A stretch of 64,000 bases of DNA, taken from the NCBI GenBank assembly GCA_004293675.1, contig READ01000016.1, forward strand, positions 44,473 through 108,472, read 5' to 3'. This document shows positions 57,749 to 64,000 of the stretch, in pieces. Each line of letters begins with the position of its first letter. Within the stretch, counting starts at the first letter, position 1. The DNA comes from Betaproteobacteria bacterium. GTDB lineage: Bacteria; Pseudomonadota; Gammaproteobacteria; Burkholderiales; Casimicrobiaceae. The notes below the pieces were generated by a model. It was not told where the DNA came from and did no database searches. It saw only the letters and a program-made list of their open reading frames with translations. A program made the position numbers and the translations under genes.

Positions 57749-58268
57749 AGCGAACAAATCGCGACCACAGGAGCGATTTGGTCAAAAGTGATCCAGCCAA
57801 CTCGCCGGATCAATCCCTTCACGCTGACCCCACCAAACATTCCTCCAAACCACGGTCCTTGACTCAGCGATCCGTGAGCAAAGCGAGCATTTCAAATCCT
57901 GAGCGCGCAGGCGCGAGGGATCAAACGAGGGGGCCGGGTGGAATGGAAATGGTCTTATGCGATAGATACCAAGAAAAATATAGCGTTCGCGCAATATTCG
58001 ATGTATTTCAAAAACCACACGAAACGAGCTGAACGCCATATTTCATCTGGCACTCATCGATGCAGGCAAGGCAGCGAATCCCAGTGCGTCAATGTGCGAA
58101 AGCTGCAGGGTATCGTGCCTCAACCCGGCCTACCGGGCTCAACGTGTTTCGGTTGAAATTGCCTTCGGCGATGGCACGAGTCGGAACCCCTTCGGGTATC
58201 CGACCTACGCGGGCTAGTCGATATTCATCCTGACCCCTTTGATTTGCACTGACCCCTTTGATTTGCAA
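57749..58268 (+). repeat. Direct repeat, copy 1 (left of toxin-antitoxin pair)
   Basis: 57749-58054 matches 59197-59500 with many substitutions. Shared blocks include GCGAACAAATCGCGACCA, GGTCAAAAGTGATCCAGCC, GGATCAATCCCTTCACGCTG and GCGCGCAGGCGCGAGGGATC. The tract CTAGTCGATATTCA followed by CCTGACCCCTTTGATT also occurs after both copies (58214 and 59604). It contains bipartite element copy I and a degenerate minus-strand reading frame (57782-58039) with a counterpart in copy 2. Confidence 0.85.
57965..58052 (-). repeat. Short bipartite inverted-repeat element, copy I
   Basis: Conserved arm at 58034-58052 (complement TGCCAGATGAAATATGGCG); second arm TACCAAGAAAAATATAGCGT at 57967-57986. In this copy the two arms are plainly inverted versions of each other. 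It is part of direct repeat copy 1. Confidence 0.8.
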
Positions 58269-58357
58269 ACCCGTTTCGGCGTGCTTGACTTCGGCTCAGT
58301 GCACGGCGTTGCGCGATAATGCGACGACAGCACTGGCCATCCACACAAGGATTTCAC

Positions 58358-58609
58358 ATGACCGCCGTCTCCGTCGAGCTACCCGATGAAGCCTTCTCCG
58401 CGCTTCGCCAGACACCACATGAGTTTGTGAGCAGCATGCGTTTATCGGCATCGATTCACTGGTACTCGCGTGGCGAAATTTCGCAGGAAAAAGCTGCGAT
58501 GATCGCTGGAGTCACTCGCGAGGAGTTTCTAATGACTTTGGCGGCGCAGCGCGTTGATGCGTTCGCGGTGAATATCGAGGATTTGCAAGACGAGCTGGGT
58601 CGTGCGTGA
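58358..58609 (+). CDS. UPF0175 family antitoxin
   Basis: Small protein of 83 residues fitting UPF0175: after a short strand (VSVELPDEAF) comes SASIHWYSRGEISQEKAAMI followed by AGVTREEFLMTLAAQRVDAF, a helix-turn-helix-like region. In known pairs such proteins neutralise PIN-domain DUF3368 toxins. Its stop codon lies inside the start of the next gene (8-bp overlap), typical of coupled toxin-antitoxin genes. An in-frame ATG at 58319 is less likely because it adds unconserved residues. The pair is framed by direct repeats. Confidence 0.85.
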   Translation: MTAVSVELPDEAFSALRQTPHEFVSSMRLSASIHWYSRGEISQEKAAMIAGVTREEFLMTLAAQRVDAFAVNIEDLQDELGRA

Positions 58610-59099
58610 ACTTGCCGTCGTCAACGCCTCACCGCTGATCTATCTCTCAAAAGTAGAACGTCTTTCGATCCTGAGGTTGCTTGCGCCCCGAATTGTGGTG
58701 CCGCGCGAGGTTTTTAACGAAATCGCAGCGAAGGGCGCCGATGGTACAAACGCCACCGTGCGCGCCTTGAGGGACAACGCGACGTGGCTGCACGTTGCGG
58801 ACTTGCCGGTCAGCGCGGCCAACAGCATTGTCTCTTGGGATATTGGCGCAGGCGAGAGCGCAGTCATCGCCACAGCATTGGCCAACCCAAACTGCCCCGC
58901 AATCATCGACGACGCACTCGGTCGCAAATGCGCCAAAACTTTGGGCGTTGAATTGTTTGGCACCCTTGGTCTGATCCTCATTGCCAAGCAGCGCGGACAC
59001 ATCGACTCTGCCCGCGCACTGCTCTCGGAGTTACGTGCGCAAGGCATGTTTCTCTCGCAGAGTGTCATTGATCGAGCTGTCGCACTAGTGGACGAGTAA
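58602..59099 (+). CDS. DUF3368 PIN-domain toxin (VapC-like RNase)
   Basis: Protein of 165 residues starting at GTG. PIN-domain acid residues are visible: VVNASPLIYLSKVERLSILR (Asn in place of the first Asp, usual in DUF3368), IGAGESAVIATALANPNC with Glu, and AIIDDALGRKCAKTLGVELF. Expected to be a ribonuclease held in check by the UPF0175 partner encoded just upstream with overlap. Target unknown. Confidence 0.87.
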   Translation: MRELAVVNASPLIYLSKVERLSILRLLAPRIVVPREVFNEIAAKGADGTNATVRALRDNATWLHVADLPVSAANSIVSWDIGAGESAVIATALANPNCPAIIDDALGRKCAKTLGVELFGTLGLILIAKQRGHIDSARALLSELRAQGMFLSQSVIDRAVALVDE

Positions 59100-59136
59100 G
59101 CGCGCGACGCAGCTTGCGGTGCACCTTTCACTTCGC

Positions 59137-59651
59137 GCTGACCCAACCCCGCGTTCCTCCAAGCCACGGTCTTTGACTCAGCGATCCGTGAGCGAAGCGA
59201 ACAAATCGCGACCATAGGAGCGATTTGGTCAAAAGTGATCCAGCCCAATTGCCGGATCAATCCCTTCACGCTGACCCAACCAAACGTTCCTCAAAAGCAA
59301 GGTCTTTGACACAGCGATCCGTGAGCTAAGCGAACATTTCAAATCCTGAGCGCGCAGGCGCGAGGGATCAAATGAGGGTTTTGGGCGGAATGGAAATGGT
59401 CTTATGCGAGAGATACCAAGCAAAATATAGCGTTAGCGCAATATTCGACGTTTTTCAAAAACCAAACGAAACTATCTGAACGCCATATTTCATAGGGCAT
59501 TAAATGAAGCAGCTGTAGTGGTCAGTGAACTGGAAGGTACGAAAGTGTTCGTCGCCAATCTGATCAACAAATTGAGCAACCGAATCAATGGGTTACGTTA
59601 AACCTAGTCGATATTCAACCTGACCCCTTTGATTGTGTGACCCCTTTGATT
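59137..59651 (+). repeat. Direct repeat, copy 2 plus a third partial copy
   Basis: 59197-59500 is the partner of 57749-58054. Just before it, 59137-59200 is a partial third copy (CTTTGACTCAGCGATCCGTG, also present in copy 1). The CTAGTCGATATTCA plus CCTGACCCCTTTGATT tract follows at 59604. The stretch 59506-59603 between these parts has no visible gene. Confidence 0.83.
59412..59499 (-). repeat. Short bipartite inverted-repeat element, copy J
   Basis: Conserved arm at 59481-59499 (complement TGCCCTATGAAATATGGCG); second arm TACCAAGCAAAATATAGCGT at 59414-59433. Part of direct repeat copy 2; spacing identical to copy I. Confidence 0.8.
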
Positions 59652-59659
59652 GACCTGCC

Positions 59660-59932
59660 TACATCGAGGGCTTCTACAACACGAAGCGCATGCACTCGGC
59701 GCTGGGCTGGCAGTCACCACGGGTGTATCGAATGGAGCATGAGCGGGCCTGCGCCGAGGCGCGCAGCGACGAGCGCAGCGCGCTCACCCAACACAGCACC
59801 CGAGTGGCCACCTTGTTCCCCAATCCGCAGAGCTGCCTCAGACTGGTCAGCGCGCTGCTTGCTGAACAAGACGAGGAGTGGCTAAGCGGAAAAATCTATC
59901 TCGACATGAAGCCTGAAAGCGACGAAAAATAG
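59660..59932 (+). pseudogene. Chimeric transposase remnant (IS3-type tail joined to IS256-type tail)
   Basis: One open frame of 90 residues. The first part YIEGFYNTKRMHSALGWQSP is the C-terminal signature of IS3-family OrfB (integrase core). It then passes through about 20 linker residues into TRVATLFPNPQSCLRLVSAL and LAEQDEEWLSGKIYLDM, which is the C-terminal end of an IS256 (mutator)-family transposase. Both catalytic cores are missing. It marks the boundary between the toxin-antitoxin repeat region and the GC-rich monooxygenase cluster. Confidence 0.78.
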
Positions 59933-60010
59933 TCAACCCAAAACCAAAAACTTACCCACAACCCTGATACCTCGAACCGAAAGAAATTTCGCAAAAGTAC
60001 AGAATAAGTG

Positions 60011-60187
60011 TTGCTTTATCAAAATGTGTTCGGCATGATGATGAGCCTGAACATGCTGGTCGAGACCAGCGATGGCTTCGATTACACCTTCGCCGACTAT
60101 GAGGCTTGGGCCAAGGCCGCTGGTTTCTCGCGAACGGCGCTGATGCCGCTGGCTGGGCCAACGAGCGCTGCGATTGCCTACAAGTAG
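60011..60187 (+). pseudogene. C-terminal fragment of an O-methyltransferase
   Basis: About 58 residues in frame: MMMSLNMLVETSDGFDYTFA, DYEAWAKAAGFSRTALMPLA and GPTSAAIAYK. This is the usual end of SAM-dependent O-methyltransferases of the acetylserotonin O-methyltransferase type. The SAM-binding part is absent, so it is the tail of a truncated gene; it stops 30 bp before the monooxygenase start codon. Confidence 0.7.
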
Positions 60188-60217
60188 AGCGCCGCATAGC
60201 GATTTAGGAGCATTGCA

Positions 60218-61750
60218 ATGACCACAAACGTTTCAACAAATCTTCACTCAGAGAGTTCACACCAAACGAGGCCAGCAGCGCCTAGCGACGCACCCTTGTC
60301 CGTGGCCATCGTCGGCACGGGCTTCGGTGGCATCGGCATGGCCATCAGGCTCAAGCAAGCGGGCATTCACGACTTCGTGATGCTTGAACGTGAGGGCCGT
60401 ATCGGCGGCACTTGGCGCGACAACATCTATCCGGGAGCTGCCTGCGACGTACCCTCGGTGCTGTATTCCTTCTCTTTTGAGCCGGGCTATCACTTCCCAC
60501 GCTTCTACGCCCGCCAGCCCGACATCCTGGCCTACCAAGAGCACTGCGTGCGCAAACACAGGCTCGACCAGCACATCCATTTGAATTGCAGCGTACGCTC
60601 GACACGCTGGGACGAAGGCGCCGCTTGCTGGCAAATCGAGACCACCTCGGGCCGCTATTTCAGGGCCCGAGCTCTGGTGCCCGCCACCGGTCAGCTGGGC
60701 ACGCCGGAGCTTACTAATATCCCCGGCCTGAAGACTTTTGCCGGCCCCAGCTTCCACTCGGCGAATTGGAGACCCGACGTGGCATTGGCTGGCAAACGCG
60801 TAGCAATCATCGGCACGGGGGCAAGCGCTGCGCAACTGCTGCCGCACGTGGTGCGCCAAGCGGCCCATGTGACGCTATTCCAGCGCACGCCGCCCTACAT
60901 CCTGCCGCGGCCCGACCGTCCAGCACCGCGCTGGGAGACCTGGCTGTACGGGCACGTACCGCCACTGCGCTGGCTGGCCCGCAGCATCGTCTACTTGGCC
61001 CACGAGTCCCTGGGCTTGGCGTTCTACTCGCTGCCGGTGTTCGAAGCCGTGATGCGGCGCGTCTTGCTCGCCCACCTGTGGTTGCGGGTGCGCGATCCGG
61101 AACTGCGGCGAAAGCTTACCCCCACGTACGCGGCGGGCTGCAAGCGCATCCTGGTGGACAACGGGCTCTACACGGCAGTGACGCAACCCAACTGCGACGT
61201 GATCACGGAGTCTGTCGCTCGAATCGGGCCAGACCACGTGGAGACGACCGATGGCATCAAACATCCAGCCGACATCCTGATCATGGCCACGGGTTTCGCC
61301 TCACAGACTTTCTCGGGCACGTTCGAGGTCACCGGCAGGGATGGGCGTACGTTGGCGAACGCCTGGCGAAACGGTGCCTACGCCTACCGGGGCGTGTCGG
61401 TGAACGGTTTCCCCAACCTCTTCATGCTCTACGGCCCGAACACCAACCTTGGCCACAGCTCTATCATCTACATGATGGAAAGCCAGATCCGCTACGTGAT
61501 GGGCGCGCTCAAGGCGCTGCAACGCGCACCGGGTACGGCGCTGGAGGTGTCCCAAGACGCCGAGACCGGATGGAACGCTGCCCTGCAGAAGGCCCTGGGC
61601 AACACGGTGTGGACCAACGGCGGCTGCAGCAACTGGTACCAGGGCCAGGACGGTCGCATCACCAACAACTGGTCTGGGCCCTCATTCACCTATCGCCGGG
61701 CGGTGCGTCGATTCGACGCCGAGCATTACCTGTCAACCAAGCCTGCCTGA
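60218..61750 (+). CDS. Flavin-containing (Baeyer-Villiger type) monooxygenase
   Basis: FAD- and NADPH-dependent oxygenase of 510 residues. First nucleotide fold SVAIVGTGFGGIGMAIRLKQ (about 28-47), then REGRIGGTWRDNIYPGAACD, second fold RVAIIGTGASAAQLLPHVVR (about 194-213). The motif FAGPSFHSANWRP (174-186) corresponds to the Baeyer-Villiger fingerprint FxGxxxHxxxW(P/D), with Arg in the last position, a slight departure. Natural substrate unknown; relatives oxidise ketones, including cyclic and steroid ketones. A good ribosome site (aggagcattgca) precedes the ATG. The gene is more GC-rich than the core genes and lies in a set with an SRPBCC protein and an esterase. Confidence 0.9.
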   Translation: MTTNVSTNLHSESSHQTRPAAPSDAPLSVAIVGTGFGGIGMAIRLKQAGIHDFVMLEREGRIGGTWRDNIYPGAACDVPSVLYSFSFEPGYHFPRFYARQPDILAYQEHCVRKHRLDQHIHLNCSVRSTRWDEGAACWQIETTSGRYFRARALVPATGQLGTPELTNIPGLKTFAGPSFHSANWRPDVALAGKRVAIIGTGASAAQLLPHVVRQAAHVTLFQRTPPYILPRPDRPAPRWETWLYGHVPPLRWLARSIVYLAHESLGLAFYSLPVFEAVMRRVLLAHLWLRVRDPELRRKLTPTYAAGCKRILVDNGLYTAVTQPNCDVITESVARIGPDHVETTDGIKHPADILIMATGFASQTFSGTFEVTGRDGRTLANAWRNGAYAYRGVSVNGFPNLFMLYGPNTNLGHSSIIYMMESQIRYVMGALKALQRAPGTALEVSQDAETGWNAALQKALGNTVWTNGGCSNWYQGQDGRITNNWSGPSFTYRRAVRRFDAEHYLSTKPA

Positions 61751-61909
61751 GTCGAACGCGATGCATCACTCAGCCAGCGCCCTGCCGCACCTCAATGGCG
61801 AGGCTTCGTGTGCGGTACGTTGCCGACGTCCTGGTTGTACACTCCGTTGCTCATTCGCGAAGTGGTCTTGAGGCCCCTTCGTATCCCTCATCTTCAGAAA
61901 GCCAAGGTT

Positions 61910-62389
61910 ATGCGAGCTCATCCCATCAAACCGCCCCAGTGGATCGCCACCGCTCCCATCTTGAACGAGGCAACGGTCTTCATCGCTGCGTCACCAGAGC
62001 GCGTGTGGGAGCTCATCGCGGACAACGAGGGATGGCCGCGCTGGTATCGCGAACTGTCCAAAGTCGAGACCACGCGTGCGCCAGCCGGCGTGGGCGGCGG
62101 GCGCAGGGCCACCGCGGGCAAGATCGTGTTGGAGGAGACCTTCACCGCCTGGGACGCTCCATCGCACTGGGCGTTGTCCATCGTGGGGTCGACCATCCCC
62201 ATCTTGGCTGCGGGTGGAGGAGAGGTGTTGATCAAGCCATCCAAGGGCGGCTGCCAAGTCACGTACCGGCAAGCCATGCAGGGGCGGCCGGGATTCGGCT
62301 GGCTGCTGCGGCTGGCCAATAGGCAAGGCCAGCAGAAACTGCAACGCACCCTCGGCCGACTGCGCGACCTTGCGCAGGCCGCGTCATAG
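61910..62389 (+). CDS. SRPBCC (START-like) family protein
   Basis: Protein of 159 residues with the helix-grip fold pattern: NEATVFIAASPERVWELIAD, NEGWPRWYRELSKVETTRAP, and EETFTAWDAPSHWALSIVGS. Such proteins bind hydrophobic small molecules (polyketide cyclase / dehydrase-like). Start chosen at MRAHPIKPPQ; an ATG at 61808 in frame adds 34 unconserved residues. Lies between the monooxygenase and the hydrolase on the same strand, and may bind the same substrate; that is inference. Confidence 0.82.
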   Translation: MRAHPIKPPQWIATAPILNEATVFIAASPERVWELIADNEGWPRWYRELSKVETTRAPAGVGGGRRATAGKIVLEETFTAWDAPSHWALSIVGSTIPILAAGGGEVLIKPSKGGCQVTYRQAMQGRPGFGWLLRLANRQGQQKLQRTLGRLRDLAQAAS

Positions 62390-62416
62390 CGCGAAGGCGA
62401 GCCGCAGCGGCACATC

Positions 62417-63307
62417 ATGAGCAACTCTATGGCGGCCTCGGTCGCCCGACTCGTGGTGGCGGGTCTGCTGAAGCCAGCGTTCTCGCCCCGGGTGCCCCTG
62501 GCCGTGCAGCGCCGCTGGGTGGCAATGGCCACCGCCCTGCTGCCACCACCACGAGGCGTGCGCTTCGAGAAGGTGACGCTGGGCGGTGTGTCCTGCGAGC
62601 GCGCGATGCCGCGGACGCCAGGGGCGGGCACCATCGTCTATCTCCATGGTGGCGGTTATGTGCTGGGCAGCCCACGAACCCACCGCAGCATCACCGGCAG
62701 GCTGGCGCGCGAGGCGGGCATGTCCGTGGTAGTGCCCTCCTACCGGCTCGCGCCAGAGCATCCTCATCCGGCGGCGCTGGACGATGCGCGGGCCGTGTTC
62801 GACGCGTTGGTGCGTGGCGGCACGTCACCGGCGCATATCGTGCTGGCGGGCGACAGCGCGGGTGGCGGCCTGGCCCTGGCACTGTGTCTGGCGCTGCGCG
62901 CGGCCCAAGTGGCGCAACCGGCGGGCCTGGCCCTGATCTCGCCCTGGTGTGATCTCTCCAACACGCGGCTGGCCCACGTGCCCTTCGACCCGCTGCTCAG
63001 CGCGCGCTGGCTTGAGTTTTGTGCATCGGCCTATGCGGCGCACCAGGGGCGCAGCGATCCACTCGTCTCGCCGCTGCTGGAAAAACTGTCGTGCTTGCCA
63101 CCTATGCTGGTCCACGTGGCGGGTCAGGAAGTACTTCTCGAGGATTCGCGCCGCCTGGCCGAGGCCTGTGCTCGCGCGGGCGTGCCCTGCCAACTTCGGG
63201 AGTTCGGGCCGCTGTGGCACGACTTTCAGCTCTACGCCGGTGTGGTCCCTGAAGCCACCCAGTCCGTGAAAGAGCTCGCGGCGTTCGCCCAGCGACACGC
63301 CCCTTGA
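62417..63307 (+). CDS. Alpha/beta hydrolase (hormone-sensitive-lipase-like esterase)
   Basis: Esterase of 296 residues. Oxyanion block IVYLHGGGYVLGSPRTH, nucleophile elbow VLAGDSAGGGLALALCLALR, acid in HVAGQEVLLEDSRRLAEACA, and His in GPLWHDFQLYAGVVPEA; all HSL-family (family IV) marks. In a set with a Baeyer-Villiger-type monooxygenase, it could hydrolyse the ester or lactone that the oxygenase makes, a known type of pairing; the assignment is by context. Confidence 0.9.
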   Translation: MSNSMAASVARLVVAGLLKPAFSPRVPLAVQRRWVAMATALLPPPRGVRFEKVTLGGVSCERAMPRTPGAGTIVYLHGGGYVLGSPRTHRSITGRLAREAGMSVVVPSYRLAPEHPHPAALDDARAVFDALVRGGTSPAHIVLAGDSAGGGLALALCLALRAAQVAQPAGLALISPWCDLSNTRLAHVPFDPLLSARWLEFCASAYAAHQGRSDPLVSPLLEKLSCLPPMLVHVAGQEVLLEDSRRLAEACARAGVPCQLREFGPLWHDFQLYAGVVPEATQSVKELAAFAQRHAP

Positions 63308-63431
63308 TGCACGTGAAAAATAAGGAAAAATAAGGGGTCAGGTTAATTTATGACCCCATTTCGATAGATTTCTCGCTTTCTTGCGAAAGAAAAGTCGCCG
63401 CCGCAAACAACCAAAGTCACTTCGCACGCCC
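63308..63431. repeat. Short spacer with GGGGTCA palindrome
   Basis: GGGGTCAGGTTAATTTATGA followed by CCCC at 63333-63356 forms a hairpin. Related GACCCCTTTGATT units occur at 58230 and 59620, at the edges of the toxin-antitoxin repeats, so this type of repeat brackets the accessory region. Confidence 0.65.
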
Positions 63432-63575
63432 TCAATCTCCATTCTCCACCACAATTTTCCTCGGTCGCCCTCGCGCTTTCGGCTCGGGGCGCTGGCCGGT
63501 CAGTCGCTCAATCTTATCGGCAAACCGGTTGTTTCCCATGGGCTGGCTTTGGTGTAGCGCCATGCGAATATTCGC
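63432..63575 (-). pseudogene. C-terminal remnant of a REP-associated tyrosine transposase (RAYT)
   Basis: In-frame tail of 47 residues: ALHQSQPMGNNRFADKIERL followed by TGQRPEPKARGRPRK. The pattern of a GN.RF stretch, an IE.LTG.R block and the final basic GRPRK is typical of Y1 transposases associated with REP sequences. The catalytic HUH and Tyr part is missing upstream, where the frame continues as unrelated sequence. This is notable because the window carries REP-like repeats. Confidence 0.65.
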
Positions 63576-63736
63576 AATCGTAGGAGCTACTGGGTCAGGT
63601 CTTTCATTGGCACATCGAAGAGCTCGTAGGCTAGGTTGAGTTACGACACCCAGCATCTCTAAACCGCCGAAATTGCTGGTTAGTTTGAACCCCGCCTACA
63701 ACGCGGCAAGGGGGCGCACGGTGAACCCACCAACCA

Positions 63737-64000
63737 CTAACTCTCTAGCGACGCGCTCAACACACACCGCGCTGCCGCCAAATCCTCAAGCGCTGTCCCC
63801 ACCGATTTGAAGAGTGTGATGTCGTTTGCACTTTGGCGAACCTGTTTTTCCCCACGCAACACTTCCGCAAGTTCGGCAAGCACGTGCGCGCGATCAACGA
63901 TGCCGCGCTCGATCGGTTGCACTAGATCGCCCGCTTCTGCTAGCGCGCCTGCATACGTATCGGCGACTACGCGCGCTCGACGCACGGCTTCGTCGTCTAC
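63737..64000 (-). CDS. Ornithine cyclodeaminase / mu-crystallin family protein, C-terminal part
   Basis: NAD(P)-dependent enzyme family (ornithine cyclodeaminase, or pyrroline-2-carboxylate or ketimine reductase). Only the last 87 residues are in the window: ADTYAGALAEAGDLVQPIER, then HVLAELAEVLRGEKQVRQSA, and the family end-block ITLFKSVGTALEDLAAA. The frame is open at the window edge, so the start lies beyond base 64000. The exact reaction cannot be told from this part. Confidence 0.88.
   Translation of the reverse strand, partial: VDDEAVRRARVVADTYAGALAEAGDLVQPIERGIVDRAHVLAELAEVLRGEKQVRQSANDITLFKSVGTALEDLAAARCVLSASLES

Noticed and set aside
57782..58039. Minus-strand ORF of 85 codons and its relative at 59229-59423
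   Set aside because: They are similar because the DNA is repeated; lengths differ, there is no start context and substitutions do not favour a protein, so they are noted only as part of the repeats.
2757..59499. CRISPR-like interpretation of the ten short repeats
   Set aside because: Copies are dispersed over the window and not tandem; no cas gene is present.

Overview
The window looks like a chromosomal segment of a betaproteobacterium, most likely in or near Burkholderiales. Evidence for this is the kdsA / DUF1330 / eno / ftsB order, an imuA-imuB-dnaE2 mutasome cassette, Bug-type (TctC) and TRAP uptake systems, a fimT-pilV-pilW-pilX-pilY1-pilE cluster, and a cmk-rpsA-ihfB-lapB block. I cannot name the genus from the sequence. 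No rRNA, tRNA or CRISPR array was recognised.

Layout. 0-2.7 kb: end of kdsA, a DUF1330 protein, enolase and FtsB. 2.9-7 kb (minus strand): a TRAP transporter (dctP, then a terminator, then dctQ and dctM; DctM carries a long low-complexity linker). 7.2-13.1 kb (minus): the SOS mutagenesis cassette imuA-imuB-dnaE2 with a LexA box at imuA and a 514-bp nested inverted repeat filling the imuB-dnaE2 gap. 13.2-18.1 kb (plus): an unknown protein, a LysR regulator, an FMN-dependent 2-hydroxyacid dehydrogenase and a membrane protein. 18.4-23.6 kb (minus): IclR regulator, Bug-type binding protein, tilS, accA and a small membrane protein. 24-25.7 kb: a vanadium haloperoxidase-like secreted enzyme behind paired REP-like repeats. 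25.9-28.5 kb (minus): GDYXXLXY / DUF4401 / DUF2157 operon. 28.6-33 kb: ycaO diverging from dnaB, then a VanX-like dipeptidase lipoprotein. 33.3-38 kb: ileS, lspA, ispH. 38.1-45.9 kb: the minor pilin / PilY1 / PilE operon, whose genes overlap or nearly abut. 46-49.2 kb: a small secreted protein, a glycosyltransferase and an orphan protein. 49.4-55.4 kb (minus): radA, lapB, ihfB, rpsA, cmk. 55.7-57.7 kb: two phenylacetate-pathway-type genes (paaH, paaI).

57.7-63.7 kb is accessory. It holds a UPF0175 / DUF3368 toxin-antitoxin pair framed by direct repeats, a chimeric transposase remnant, a methyltransferase tail, a GC-rich set of monooxygenase, SRPBCC protein and alpha/beta hydrolase genes, and the tail of a REP-associated transposase. 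The window ends in a partial ornithine cyclodeaminase-family gene.

The most unusual observation is a family of ten short intergenic elements (84-88 bp each). Each has two inverted arms of about 20 nt (TGCC..AT.AAATA..GGC) held at nearly constant spacing. They occur at eight intergenic sites and once inside each of the two repeats framing the toxin-antitoxin pair. One copy overlaps the dctM terminator. Several other palindromic repeat families are present, including one inserted in frame in the essential gene ileS.
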